Assembly: GCF_014779655.1 (NCBI RefSeq)
Contig: NZ_JACXYX010000006.1
Span: forward strand, 124,001-188,000
Direction: 5' to 3'
Length of the DNA stretch: 64,000 bases
Source of the DNA: Nocardioides ganghwensis
Lineage (GTDB): Bacteria > Actinomycetota > Actinomycetes > Propionibacteriales > Nocardioidaceae
The notes beneath the pieces were generated by a model. It did not search any database. It saw only the letters and a list, made by a program, of their open reading frames with translations, and was not told where the DNA came from. Position 1 is the first letter of the stretch; each line of letters opens with the position of its first letter. Shown here one piece after another: positions 8,543 through 20,165 of this stretch. The translations under genes and the position numbers were made by a program.

Positions 8543-9319
8543 TTGCGCCCGTACGTCCCCTCCTGCTGGCATGGGCGCGTGCTCGACGAGGCCCTGGACC
8601 TGTTCCTCGGCAGCCGGTGCGTGGGCTGCGACCTGCCCGGCCGGATGCTGTGCCCGGCGTGCCGGGGCGGGCTGTCGCGCACCCCGCGGGTCGCGTGGCC
8701 CTCGCCCGTGCCCGCGGGGTTGGTGACGCCGTGGGTGGCGGAGTCGTACGAGGGCGCGGTGCGCGCGCTCGTGGTGGGCCACAAGGACCGCGGGCAGTGG
8801 GGGCACCGCCGCGTGCTGGGCGCCCTCCTGGCCGACGCCGTGCGCGGCGCGGTGTCGGACCTCGAGCCGGACGTTCCGCTGCTGCTGGTGCCCGTGCCGT
8901 CGCGTCCGGGTGCGGGGCGCCGCCGCGGCTACGAGGCCACCGCCGCGCTCGTGCGTACGGCCGCCCGCGGCCTGCGCCGGGAGCGTTCCGTCGTGCTCGC
9001 GCCGATCCTGGCCTCGCGCGGCGCGGCCGACCAGGCCGGGCTCGACGCGGGGGACCGGGCGACCAACATGGCCGGCTCGATGCACTGTCCTTCCGCCGCC
9101 CTGGCACGGGCGGGCCGACGGCGGCGAGCGGCGTACGTCGTGGTCTGCGACGACGTGGTCACCACCGGTTCCACGGCCCGCGAGGCCCAGCGCGCGCTCG
9201 AGGCCGTGGGCCTGCCGCCTGTCGCGATCGCGGCCGTCGCGGCCACCCGCAGGCGTGCCGGACAGGGACGGGGACCGAGGGGTGACCCCACAGTTGGCCC
9301 GGGGGCCCGGAGGGGCTAG
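8543..9319 (+). CDS. comF: ComF family phosphoribosyltransferase-like protein
   Basis: 258 aa from TTG 8543, or 246 aa from GTG 8579, which may be the better start because the zinc-ribbon segment follows at once. The N-terminus has four Cys (SRCVGCDLPGRMLCPACRGG) typical of ComFC. The C-terminal half is a type I phosphoribosyltransferase fold with the PRPP loop VVCDDVVTTGSTARE. ComFC proteins assist DNA uptake in competent bacteria, but in actinobacteria the role is unproven. It sits 22 nt after lpqB and upstream of the RNA/hpf region, an arrangement conserved in the phylum. Confidence 0.88.
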   Translation: MRPYVPSCWHGRVLDEALDLFLGSRCVGCDLPGRMLCPACRGGLSRTPRVAWPSPVPAGLVTPWVAESYEGAVRALVVGHKDRGQWGHRRVLGALLADAVRGAVSDLEPDVPLLLVPVPSRPGAGRRRGYEATAALVRTAARGLRRERSVVLAPILASRGAADQAGLDAGDRATNMAGSMHCPSAALARAGRRRRAAYVVVCDDVVTTGSTAREAQRALEAVGLPPVAIAAVAATRRRAGQGRGPRGDPTVGPGARRG

Positions 9320-9322
9320 CGT
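9294..9322 (+). promoter_or_regulatory. Promoter for the comF-hpf intergenic RNA
   Basis: TTGGCC at 9294-9299 and TAGCGT at 9317-9322 are separated by 17 nt, a good match to actinobacterial housekeeping -35 and -10 elements. Transcription would begin near 9,329. Because the next real gene starts at 9,721, the product would be an RNA leader of nearly 400 nt or a separate small RNA. Confidence 0.55.
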
Positions 9323-9328
9323 CTTGTC

Positions 9329-9650
9329 ATGGAGTCCGCCCGGGTCCGTGGTTGCGTCACGGAGAGGGCTGCGCGCAGCACCGTCAGGTGCCTCGTCAGG
9401 TCCGACCCGCGGCAAGCCGATGCCAGTCGCAGGCGAAACGGTCCACGTAAGTCCACGGTCGCGCCGCTGCCCAGCAGCGCCGTGCCCGCCGGACGATCAC
9501 GGTGCGGCTTAGAAGTAAGTCCTGCCCCGTCGCCGACACCAGATGTGTCGGATGCCGGGAGAAGGCCAGTAGTGACGGAGAAGTTGCGAACGCTTCAGCA
9601 GGCGGTTGTGGGGTCGAAGACCAGGTCGGCCGGGCGGGCTCCATCCCACC
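9329..9650 (+). ncRNA. Candidate raiA-type structured RNA upstream of hpf
   Basis: The only gene-free stretch above 300 bp in the window (9,320-9,720). It has its own promoter at the left end and several local stems: GCACC-GTCA-GGTGC (9378-9391), CGCTG-CCCAG-CAGCG (about 9466-9480) and the perfect 7-bp CCGACAC-CAGAT-GTGTCGG (9533-9551). Base use is not coding-like: codons such as TTA, GAA, GTA and AGT appear in the only open frame. The raiA motif is a known large RNA class of Firmicutes and Actinobacteria, named for its position upstream of raiA/hpf. Here the location between comF and hpf is what identifies it. The right boundary is approximate and I have not matched the consensus. Confidence 0.55.
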
Positions 9651-9720
9651 CTGCCCCGGCGGGTGTGCCGCCGCGGCGATATGGAGGGGTGCGGACCGTT
9701 CGCTAGTTGAGGAGGTTCAC

Positions 9721-10335
9721 ATGGAGGTTGTGGTCACGGGACGGCACTGCGAGGTGTCCGACCGGTTCCGCGAGCACGTGTCCGAGAAGCTCACCCGTCT
9801 GGAGAAGCACGATCACCGCATCATGCGCGTCCAGGTGGAGGTGGAGCTCGAGAAGAATCCCCGCCAGCACGACCGGTCCACCAAGGTGGAGCTGACCGCG
9901 TTCTCCAAGGGCCCGGTGATCCGGGCCGAGGCGGCGGCCGAGGACAAGATGGGCGCGCTCGACCTCGCCCTCGACAAGATGCAGGCCCAGATGCGCCGCG
10001 CCGCCGACCGGCGTCGCGTGCACCGCGGGCGGCACACGCCCGTCTCGGTCGGCGAGGCGCTCGCCGGCACCGGCGTGGTGGGCGTCGAGGACGAGGAGGA
10101 GACCGACGTCATCGAGCACAAGGTCGGCCCGATCACCGTCACGGGTGACGGACCGCTGGTCGTGCGCGAGAAGTCCCACCACGCCACCCCCATGACGCTC
10201 GACCAGGCGCTCTACGAGATGGAGCTGGTCGGGCACGACTTCTACCTCTTCGTCGACAAGGAGAGCGAGCGGCCGGCGGTGGTCTACCGCCGCCGCGGCT
10301 ACGACTACGGCGTGATCTCGCTCGACGTCGGCTGA
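9721..10335 (+). CDS. hpf: Ribosome hibernation promoting factor, long form
   Basis: 204 aa. The N-terminal S30AE/YfiA domain (about 1-105, starting [20 protein letters not shown]) binds the decoding centre. The C-terminal domain (about 145-204, ending YGVISLDVG) mediates dimerisation of ribosomes into inactive 100S particles. Two domains make this the long HPF form of Gram-positives. ATG 9721 is chosen over upstream open frame because GAGGAGG lies just before it. Downstream of the candidate raiA RNA and upstream of a LuxR response regulator. Confidence 0.94.
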   Translation: MEVVVTGRHCEVSDRFREHVSEKLTRLEKHDHRIMRVQVEVELEKNPRQHDRSTKVELTAFSKGPVIRAEAAAEDKMGALDLALDKMQAQMRRAADRRRVHRGRHTPVSVGEALAGTGVVGVEDEEETDVIEHKVGPITVTGDGPLVVREKSHHATPMTLDQALYEMELVGHDFYLFVDKESERPAVVYRRRGYDYGVISLDVG

Positions 10336-10346
10336 GTGCCCTCCAC

Positions 10347-10390
10347 GCCTCGGTCGCGCGCGCATGTAATGATGCGCGCGTGACCGAGGC
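10347..10390. promoter_or_regulatory. 19-bp inverted repeat spanning the LuxR regulator start
   Basis: GCCTCGGTCGCGCGCGCAT (10347-10365) and ATGCGCGCGTGACCGAGGC (10372-10390) pair over 19 positions with a single G-T wobble, around a 6-nt spacer. The right arm contains the GTG start at 10380. A TGTAAT -10 candidate (10365-10370) lies at the left arm/spacer border. It may be an autoregulatory operator or an hpf terminator hairpin that reaches into the next gene. Confidence 0.6.
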
Positions 10391-11054
10391 ACACAGCAGC
10401 GAACCAGTCCGCGTCCTGGTGGTCGACGACCAGGAGCTGTTCCGTCGAGGGCTGATCATGCTGCTCAGCGGCGACACCGACATCGAGGTGGTCGGCGAGG
10501 CGGCCGACGGGATCACCGCCACGGAGCTCGCGACCACGACCGCGCCCGACGTCATCCTGCTCGACGTCCGGATGCCGCGCCGCACGGGAGTCGAGGCCTG
10601 CCGCGCCATCAAGGAGGCCGTCCCGGCCACCAAGATCATCATGCTCACCGTCTCCGACGAGGAGGCCGACCTCTACGAGTCGGTCAAGAACGGCGCCGCC
10701 GGCTACCTCCTCAAGGACTCCTCGATCGAGGAGGTCGCCCAGGCGATCCGGGTGGTCAACGAGGGCCAGTCCCTGATCAGCCCGTCGATGGCGGTCAAGC
10801 TCATCGACGAGTTCAAGCAGATGTCCAAGCCCGAGCGCGAGCAGGGCCCGGCGCTACGGCTGACCGAGCGCGAGCTCGAGGTGCTCCGGCTGGTGGCCAA
10901 GGGGCTCAACAACCGCGAGGTCGCCAAGGAGCTCTTCATCTCCGAGAACACGGTCAAGAACCACGTCCGCAACATCCTGGAGAAGCTCCAGCTGCACTCC
11001 CGCATGGAGGCCGTCATGTACGCCATGCGCGAGAAGCTGCTCGACCTGCCCTAG
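10380..11054 (+). CDS. LuxR/NarL-family response regulator
   Basis: 224 aa. The receiver domain has acidic D16/D17, phosphoacceptor D62 in LLDVRMP and the Lys in YLLKDSS. The C-terminal LuxR helix-turn-helix (about 158-215) has [22 protein letters not shown] and [15 protein letters not shown]. No histidine kinase lies beside it. The same gene follows hpf in many actinobacteria, so a link to dormancy or translation state is a reasonable inference but not shown. GTG start with a TGTAAT box 9 nt upstream and no Shine-Dalgarno; likely leaderless. Confidence 0.92.
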   Translation: MTEAHSSEPVRVLVVDDQELFRRGLIMLLSGDTDIEVVGEAADGITATELATTTAPDVILLDVRMPRRTGVEACRAIKEAVPATKIIMLTVSDEEADLYESVKNGAAGYLLKDSSIEEVAQAIRVVNEGQSLISPSMAVKLIDEFKQMSKPEREQGPALRLTERELEVLRLVAKGLNNREVAKELFISENTVKNHVRNILEKLQLHSRMEAVMYAMREKLLDLP

Positions 11055-11141
11055 GGACGACCGAGGAACGAGCCTGCGACCGGCGTATCGAGACACAGAC
11101 CTGCCCTGACCCTGTCGGTCCGCTCTGGTTGAGTTCCGCGG

Positions 11142-12371
11142 GTGGACCAGCTCACCCAGCTCCAGGCCCGCCGCATCGCGCTGGCCGCCCAGGGCTTCAC
11201 CGACCGCGCACACGCGACGCCCTCGCTGAAGACCCTCGACCGCACGGTCGCGCGGACCGGTGTGCTCCAGGTCGACTCCGTCAACGTCCTCCAGCGCGCC
11301 CACTACATGCCGCTCTACTCGCGGATGGGCCCCTACGACGTGGACCTCCTGCGCCGCGCGACGACGTCGACCCCACGACGCGAGCGCACCCTCGTCGAGT
11401 ACTGGGCCCACGTGCAGGCGCTCATGCCCGTCGAGCTCTGGCCCCTGATGCGGCACCGGATGGAGCACTACCGCGCCGAGCGCGGCAAGTGGGGCTTCAC
11501 CGCCGACCCGACGCTCGAGCCGCGGGTGCGCGATGCCGTCCGCGACCGCGGGCCGGTCACGGCCCGCGACCTCGAGGAGGACCTCAGCACCGGACCCCGC
11601 TCCCGGGAGAACTGGGGCTGGAACTGGTCGGAGGCCCGCAAGGTCCTCGACTACCTCTATCTCGTCGGCGACGTCGCGATCGCCGGGCGCAACAACCAGT
11701 TCGAGGTCGTCTACGACCTCCCCGAGCGGGTGCTGCCGGCGGCGGTCCTCGACGCGCCGACGCCCACGGCCCAGGAGGCGGTGACCGAGCTCGTACGCCG
11801 GGCGGCCCGCTCGCACGGCGTCGCGAGCCTCGCCTGCCTCGCCGACTACTACCGGCTCCGCCTCCAGCCCGCTCCTGGCGCCGCGAGCGCGAAGGTCGCC
11901 GTCGAGGAGCTGGTCGAGGCCGGTGAGCTCGTCCCGGTCACCGTGCGGGGCTGGAAGCGCCAGGCCTACCTCCACCGCGACGCCCGGCTGCCGCGACGGG
12001 TGTCGGCACGCACACTGCTCAGTCCCTTCGACCCCGTGGTGTGGGAGCGGGCCCGCGCCGAGGCGCTGTTCGACTTCTTCTACCGCATCGAGATCTACGT
12101 CCCCCCGGAGAAGCGGCTCCACGGCTACTACGTGCTGCCCTTCCTGCTGGGCGACCGGCTCGTCGCGCGCGTCGACCTCAAGGCCGACCGCGCCACGCGA
12201 CGGCTGCTGGTCCCGGGGGCCTTCGCCGAGGCGGCCGCTCCGCCGGAGACGGCAGACGAGCTGGCCGCCGAGCTGCGCCGGCTCGCCGGCTGGCTCGGCC
12301 TGGACGACGTGGTGGTGGGCCACCGCGGCGACCTCGCGCCCGCGCTGGCGGCCGCGTCGGCCTCGCTCTGA
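11142..12371 (+). CDS. Winged-helix DNA-binding domain protein (YcaQ/DUF1006-like)
   Basis: 409 aa. Features of the HTH_42/YcaQ family are visible: an N-terminal QARRIALAAQGF, the VLQVDSVNVLQRAHYMPLYSRMGPYD segment, EYWAHVQALMPVELWPLMRHRM, and the late LLSPFDPVVWERARAEALFDFFYRIEIYVPPEKRLHGYYVLPFL block. YcaQ-type proteins are DNA glycosylases that unhook interstrand cross-links (AlkX/AlkZ relatives), so DNA repair is the best guess. GTG start, 87 nt after the regulator; no Shine-Dalgarno is evident. Confidence 0.8.
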   Translation: MDQLTQLQARRIALAAQGFTDRAHATPSLKTLDRTVARTGVLQVDSVNVLQRAHYMPLYSRMGPYDVDLLRRATTSTPRRERTLVEYWAHVQALMPVELWPLMRHRMEHYRAERGKWGFTADPTLEPRVRDAVRDRGPVTARDLEEDLSTGPRSRENWGWNWSEARKVLDYLYLVGDVAIAGRNNQFEVVYDLPERVLPAAVLDAPTPTAQEAVTELVRRAARSHGVASLACLADYYRLRLQPAPGAASAKVAVEELVEAGELVPVTVRGWKRQAYLHRDARLPRRVSARTLLSPFDPVVWERARAEALFDFFYRIEIYVPPEKRLHGYYVLPFLLGDRLVARVDLKADRATRRLLVPGAFAEAAAPPETADELAAELRRLAGWLGLDDVVVGHRGDLAPALAAASASL

Positions 12372-12454
12372 CGGGGCGGTGCCAGTCGGCGTCAAGCGTC
12401 CTGCAAGCGATGGCCGCGACGGTGGTGCGACCACCGACTCGAAAGGTTCATCAG

Positions 12455-13117
12455 ATGTCACTGCTCCACACCCACGGCTGGCGCCTGCTGCTCGTCGCCT
12501 CCGGCGTCCTGCTCGCGGCCGGCGGCCGCATGCACCCCGGCGCCGACGGCTCCGACACGCTCCGCCAGGAGCTCGCCACCATGACCGCCGACGAACGTTG
12601 GGTGCCGGGCCACGCGCTCGTGGCGGCCAGCACCGCGTTGCTGGCGCTCGGCCTGTGGGCCGCCGTCCGCTCGCGTGCCTGGCCCGCCACGGTGCAGCGC
12701 ACCCTCACGATCGTCGCCGTGATCGTCTCGGTCTACGTCGTCGAGACCGTCTTCCACCTCGCTGCGGTGGTCGACTCCGACGAGCTCGCGCACGGCCACG
12801 CAGCGCCCGTCGCGATGACCCACATCGGACTGGCGACCGTGCTCTACCCCGTGACCGGGTGGGCGATCGTGTTGCTCGCCCACGCCTTCGGGCGCGCCTG
12901 GACCGGCTGGCGGCGGGCCATCGCCGCGGTCGGCATCGTGGCCGGACTCGCCCATGCGTTCTCAGTACCGCTCACGCTGCTCCTCCCGCAGGCAGAGCTC
13001 AGCCCGGTCTTCGCCGTGGCCGGCATGTCGCTGGCGCTCTTCTCGCTGGCCACAGGGTTGGTCGGCGCGCCCCAGCACCGCACCTCCGCGGTCCGGGAGC
13101 CCGCTCTGGCGGGCTAG
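12455..13117 (+). CDS. Multi-pass membrane protein of unknown function
   Basis: 220 aa, not recognised as a named family. About six hydrophobic segments: residues near 7-21, 50-70, 78-108, 118-148, 152-178 and 185-208. ATG 12455 is chosen because AAAGG (12442-12446) precedes it at a good distance, although the frame is open further upstream. His and acidic residues near the membrane borders (GGRMHPGADG, ETVFHLAAVVDSDELAHGH) are noticeable but give no function. It lies 83 nt after the winged-helix gene and 54 nt before the SARP regulator. Confidence 0.7.
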   Translation: MSLLHTHGWRLLLVASGVLLAAGGRMHPGADGSDTLRQELATMTADERWVPGHALVAASTALLALGLWAAVRSRAWPATVQRTLTIVAVIVSVYVVETVFHLAAVVDSDELAHGHAAPVAMTHIGLATVLYPVTGWAIVLLAHAFGRAWTGWRRAIAAVGIVAGLAHAFSVPLTLLLPQAELSPVFAVAGMSLALFSLATGLVGAPQHRTSAVREPALAG

Positions 13118-13138
13118 GCGTACCCCATATTCCGGAGG

Positions 13139-13185
13139 ACCCGGACCTGCCGCGACGCCTAGGGTGGCCGCGTGCAGGTCCGGGT
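13139..13185. promoter_or_regulatory. 12-bp inverted repeat around the SARP gene start
   Basis: ACCCGGACCTGC (13139-13150) and GCAGGTCCGGGT (13174-13185) are a perfect inverted repeat with 23-nt spacing. Between them lies the -10 box TAGGGT (13160-13165), 6 nt before the GTG start at 13172; the right arm starts inside that codon. This is a candidate autoregulatory operator on a leaderless promoter. Confidence 0.55.
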
Positions 13186-16100
13186 GCTCGGCGACGTCGA
13201 GGTGGAGCTCGCGGGGAGGCTCGCCGACCTCGGCGGGCCCAAGCCACGCGCCCTGCTGGCACTCCTGGTGGCTGCCGCCGGTCGGCCGGTCCACGTCGAG
13301 CTGCTCATCGACCAGATCTGGGGGGAGGAGCCGCCCGCCCGTGTCGAGGCGTCCCTGCAGTCCTACGTCGCTCGCCTGCGCCGCTCGCTCGAGCCCGACC
13401 GTGCGCCCGGGGCACCCGCCGCCCGGCTACGGACGCACGCAGCCGGCTACTCCCTGGCCGTCGACGAGCAGAGCGTCGACGCGCGTCGCTTCACCACGTT
13501 GCTGCGAGAGGCGCGCGAGGCGGACGCCGAGCGCGCGGAGGTCCTGCTGACCGACGCACTCGGGCTGTGGCGAGGGGATGCGTACGCCGGTCTGGACACA
13601 CCGTCGCTGCGTGCGGAGGCGACGCGGCTGGAGGAGCTGCGTGGCGGAGCACTGGCCCGGCTGTGGGAGCTGCGCCTGGGACGCGGTGAGCACGACGTGG
13701 CCGTTCCCGAGCTCGAGCGCCTGGTCGGGTCGAACCCGCTGCAGGAGCGGCTCTGGTGGCTCCTCGCACTCGCGCTCTACCGCTCGCAGCGCCAGGGCGA
13801 CGCGCTCGCCACGCTGCGTCGTGCGCGCGAGCACCTCGCCGACGAGCTCGGCGTCGACCCGGGCCCCGAGCTGCGCCGGCTCGAGGAGCAGGTGCTGCGT
13901 CAGGACCCTGCGCTCGACGTGGCGCTCCTCGCCGCCCCGCGGGCGCCGACCCTCCCGTCACCGGTCGTGGACGCGGCACCCGCCGGCGCCGACGACGACC
14001 CCCTGCTCGGCCGCGACGACGCCGTGGCCGCCGTGGTCCCGGCCCTGACGAGCGCAGCTGCCGGTCGGGGTCGCGTCGTCGTCGTCAGCGGCGAGCCGGG
14101 GATCGGCAAGACGCGGCTGGCCGAGGCGGTGGCCGACCTCGCTGAGGAGCGCGGGTTCCGCGTCGGGCGCGGTCGGTGGGACGCCGAGGGGTCGCCGCCG
14201 CTGCACGCCTGGTCGCGTGCGCTCGCGCAGGCGCTGGGTCCGGAGTCCGTGGGCGAGGTGCTCGGTCCCGCGGACGGAGGCGGCGACGCGGCGTCGGTCA
14301 GCTTCCGCCAGGCCGACGGGGTGCTGGACGCGCTGCGTCGTGCCACGCCCGTGCTGCTCGTGCTGGACGACCTCCACTGGGCCGAGGCGGAGAGCCTGCG
14401 CCTGCTGCGCCGGGTCGCCGGCGGTCTCGGGGACGTGCCCGCGGTGCTCGTCGTCACGTCACGGGTCGCCCCCGCCGACGTCGGCGAGGCGCTGGCCGAG
14501 GCACTCGGCGTGCTGGCCCGTCTCGATCCGGTGCGGGTCGACCTCGGTGGCCTGGGGGTCGACGCCGTGGCTGCCTGGGCGAGCCGCCGCTCGGGCCGGA
14601 CGGTGACCGACGACGTCGCGGCCCTGCTCCGCAGCCGCACCGACGGCAACCCGTTCTACCTGACCGAGCTGGTCCGCTTCCTGGTCAGCGAGGGGGCGCT
14701 CGGCGACCCCCACGCGCCCGCGTGGCGCGCCGTGCCTGGTGGGGTCCGCGACGTCGTACGCCAGCGCTCGCGCCAGCTGCCGGCGAGCGCGGTCGACGTG
14801 CTCGGCGCGGCGGCAGTGGCAGGTCGGAGCTTCGACGTCGCCGTGCTCGACCTCCTCACCGGCGACGCCGCGAGCGTGGCCGAGGCGATCGAGGGTGCCC
14901 AGGTGCTCGGGCTGGTCGACGAGGAGGGCCCTGGTCGCTACCGGTTCACCCACGCCCTCGTGCGCGACGCCCTCGACGAGGCGCTGCCGGCGCCGGTGCG
15001 CGCCCGGCTCCACGCGCAGGTCGCCGCCGCCCTCGAGCAGGTGTGGGCGGGCCGGGTGGGCGAGGTCGCGGCCGACCTCGCCGAGCACTACCGGCTCGCC
15101 GGGCCCGCGCACGCGCGGTCCGGCTGGGTCCTCGCCCGGCGTGCGGCTGCCGAGAGCGTGAAGGCGTCGGCGTACGACGAGGCGCTCCGCCTGACCACGC
15201 TGGCCACCGAGCTGCAGGCGATGGACCCGACGGCCGAACCGATCGAGCGCGAGGACGTCCTCGTCGCCCACGCGCGCGCCCTGGTCCGTACCTCCCGCGC
15301 GGTCCATTCCTGGCCACCCGTGGAGCAGGCCGCCCGCTCCGCCCTCGAGCGGGGCGATGCCCGGGCAGCGGCGGACGCCCTGCTCTCCGTCACCGAGGGC
15401 GTGGTCTGGGGCTGGCGCGTCGCCCCGGAGTACGACGACGACGCGATCGCGCTGTGGCGCACGGTCCGCGACCTCCTGCCCGACGAGGACGTGCTGACCC
15501 GGGCGCACCTCACGGCCGCGCTCGCCGCCGAGCACCTCCACAAGCCGGGCGCGGTCGAGGAGTCGACCAGGCTGGCCGACGAGGCGATCGCGGCGGTGCG
15601 GCGCTCCGGCCACCGGGGTCAGCGCGAGCTCACCGTGCTGCGACTGGCACAGCGGGCGCTGCTGCGCCCCGAGCTCCTCCACCACCGGATGCCGCTGTCC
15701 GACGAGATCGTCGAGCTCGCCGCCAGGGTGGGCCAACCCCTCGACCACGCCGTCGCGCTGTCCACCCGGGCCCAGGACCGCGCCGAGCTGGGCCGGCTCG
15801 CCGATGCCCGCTCCGACGTCGTGCGCGCCCACGAGATCGCCGAGCAGCACCACCTCCCCTCCAACCTGATGGTCACCGGCTGGTGCCTCGCGCTCCGGGC
15901 CCAGCTCGACGGGCGCTACGACGACGCCGCACGGATGATCCAGGACGGTGAGGCGTTGCAGGCGACGATCGCCGAGTCCGGCAACGGCATCGGGCTGTGC
16001 CAGCTCGTGCAGCTGCGTGACCGGCAGGGCCGCCTGGCCGAGCTGGAGCCGATGTTGCGGGGGCTCCGGGGGTTCCACCCTGCCCTGCGCGAGGGGCACG

Positions 16101-16477
16101 CGCTCGCCCTGGCTCGCGCCGGTCGTCTCGACGAGCTCCGCACGCTGCTCGGGAGCTGGCGCGAGCAGCCCGAGCTGGTCCGGGACTACCTGTGGCTCTA
16201 CCTGACCCCCCTGCGCGCCGAGGTGTGGGCACTCCTGGGCGACCGCGAGGCGGCGCGGGACCTCCACGACGCACTGGCGCCGTACGCCGACCGGCTGGCG
16301 ATCGCGGTCCCGGTCGGGTTCCACGGCAGCATGCGCCTGACGCTGGGTCGGCTGGCTGCCGTGCTGGGCGACACCGACGCCGCCCGGACGCACCTGCGCG
16401 AGGCACGCCGGGTCCACCACGAGCTCGGTCTGCCGGTCTGGGTGGCGCGGACGGAGGCCGAGCTCGCCCGGCTCTGA
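13172..16477 (+). CDS. SARP/BTAD transcriptional regulator with AAA ATPase and TPR regions
   Basis: 1,101 aa. The N-terminal OmpR-type winged helix (about 1-95, LGGPKPRALLALLVAAAGRPV) is followed by a bacterial transcriptional activator domain (about 95-245). Next come an ATPase region with Walker A GEPGIGKTRL (about 307) and Walker B LLVLDDLHWA (about 394), then a long helical TPR-like C-terminus. This is the AfsR/SARP or large LuxR-like STAND architecture; such proteins control secondary metabolism or stress regulons. No biosynthetic cluster is adjacent, so the target is unknown. GTG start sits 6 nt after TAGGGT. Confidence 0.9.
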   Translation: MQVRVLGDVEVELAGRLADLGGPKPRALLALLVAAAGRPVHVELLIDQIWGEEPPARVEASLQSYVARLRRSLEPDRAPGAPAARLRTHAAGYSLAVDEQSVDARRFTTLLREAREADAERAEVLLTDALGLWRGDAYAGLDTPSLRAEATRLEELRGGALARLWELRLGRGEHDVAVPELERLVGSNPLQERLWWLLALALYRSQRQGDALATLRRAREHLADELGVDPGPELRRLEEQVLRQDPALDVALLAAPRAPTLPSPVVDAAPAGADDDPLLGRDDAVAAVVPALTSAAAGRGRVVVVSGEPGIGKTRLAEAVADLAEERGFRVGRGRWDAEGSPPLHAWSRALAQALGPESVGEVLGPADGGGDAASVSFRQADGVLDALRRATPVLLVLDDLHWAEAESLRLLRRVAGGLGDVPAVLVVTSRVAPADVGEALAEALGVLARLDPVRVDLGGLGVDAVAAWASRRSGRTVTDDVAALLRSRTDGNPFYLTELVRFLVSEGALGDPHAPAWRAVPGGVRDVVRQRSRQLPASAVDVLGAAAVAGRSFDVAVLDLLTGDAASVAEAIEGAQVLGLVDEEGPGRYRFTHALVRDALDEALPAPVRARLHAQVAAALEQVWAGRVGEVAADLAEHYRLAGPAHARSGWVLARRAAAESVKASAYDEALRLTTLATELQAMDPTAEPIEREDVLVAHARALVRTSRAVHSWPPVEQAARSALERGDARAAADALLSVTEGVVWGWRVAPEYDDDAIALWRTVRDLLPDEDVLTRAHLTAALAAEHLHKPGAVEESTRLADEAIAAVRRSGHRGQRELTVLRLAQRALLRPELLHHRMPLSDEIVELAARVGQPLDHAVALSTRAQDRAELGRLADARSDVVRAHEIAEQHHLPSNLMVTGWCLALRAQLDGRYDDAARMIQDGEALQATIAESGNGIGLCQLVQLRDRQGRLAELEPMLRGLRGFHPALREGHALALARAGRLDELRTLLGSWREQPELVRDYLWLYLTPLRAEVWALLGDREAARDLHDALAPYADRLAIAVPVGFHGSMRLTLGRLAAVLGDTDAARTHLREARRVHHELGLPVWVARTEAELARL

Positions 16478-16487
16478 CGACGCCGGC

Positions 16488-17159
16488 TCAGGGCGTGGTG
16501 GTGCCGTGCACCGCCAGCGCGTGGCGGCGGAACGCCCGGCGCGTCAGCTTCGGCAGCAGCCAGCGGACGGGGCCGGGCGCGTCGCCGATCATCGTGGCGA
16601 ACACCTCCGGGTCGCCGTCGTGCTGGAACATGCCGAGCGCCAGCAGGCCGCCCTTGCGCGGGGCCTCGCGCCGGGCCACCTCTCCCATGTGGTCCCACTC
16701 GGCCTGCGTCAGGCAGCGGGCGGCGAGGGGGAGGAGTCGCTGCTCCTCGGCGTCGAGGTGCTCGACGAGGTGGACGTAGAGCGTGTCGAACAGGTCGGCC
16801 AGGCGCGCGCCGGTGGCTGCGTCGGCGGTGTCCGTCCAGCCCGGGAGGAGGCTGCTGATCTCCTCGATGAGGCCGTCGACGCGCTCGTGCTGCGACTCCA
16901 TCAGGTGGACGATCGGAGCGAGCTCCTCGGGCACCCTCTCGAGCAGCAGCGGCCACAGCACCCGGTCCTCGACGGTGTGGTGGTGGTGCAGGGCTCGCGA
17001 GAGGAAGTCGAGGTGGTCGCCGACGACCCGGGACCGGGTGGTGTCGCCGTCGGCCACGCCGCGCAGGAGCCCGCCGGCCAGGCGGTGCTCGCGGCGGAAG
17101 AAGGTGTGGAGGGTGTTCATGACGCGGGTGTCGGTCAGTGGTCCGGCGGTCGTGCTCAC
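16488..17159 (-). CDS. Hemerythrin domain-containing protein
   Basis: 223 aa. The HHE pattern is visible: [46 protein letters not shown] and [16 protein letters not shown] supply the His and Glu ligands of a di-iron four-helix bundle. Such proteins bind oxygen or NO or sense redox state; which applies here is not visible. GTG 17159 is chosen because AGGAG precedes it by a suitable distance. Convergent with the SARP gene (10-nt gap) and divergent from secA. Confidence 0.88.
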   Translation of the reverse strand: MSTTAGPLTDTRVMNTLHTFFRREHRLAGGLLRGVADGDTTRSRVVGDHLDFLSRALHHHHTVEDRVLWPLLLERVPEELAPIVHLMESQHERVDGLIEEISSLLPGWTDTADAATGARLADLFDTLYVHLVEHLDAEEQRLLPLAARCLTQAEWDHMGEVARREAPRKGGLLALGMFQHDGDPEVFATMIGDAPGPVRWLLPKLTRRAFRRHALAVHGTTTP

Positions 17160-17311
17160 GGTGTGCTCCTGGTGCGCGCGGCGCCCGGCGGGTCCGGGCG
17201 GCTCGTGGACCACCGTGCGTCGCCCCCCTTGCAACCCGCTTGGACACCGGTTGCACCAGCCGTCACCGCCGAATCCCCGCCTGCTGGGACCGCTGGGTAG
17301 AGTTACGGATC

Positions 17312-20143
<2,832 letters not shown>

Positions 20144-20148
20144 TCCTC

Positions 20149-20165
20149 AGCCGGTTCAGCCGGCT
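20149..20165 (+). terminator. Possible terminator hairpin between secA and the convergent gene
   Basis: AGCCGG-TTCAG-CCGGCT forms a 6-bp stem and 5-nt loop just after the secA stop, touching the stop codon of the convergent gene. It has no T-run, as is usual at high GC, so the call is tentative. Confidence 0.4.

Noticed and set aside
9329..9706. 125-codon open frame from ATG 9329, 6 nt after a TAGCGT box, ending just before hpf
   Set aside because: Its codons are unlike the real genes (TTA, GAA, GTA, AGT, CCT, CCA in quantity), the product is Arg/Ser/Pro-rich with no fold pattern, and stems cross it. The region is better read as RNA.
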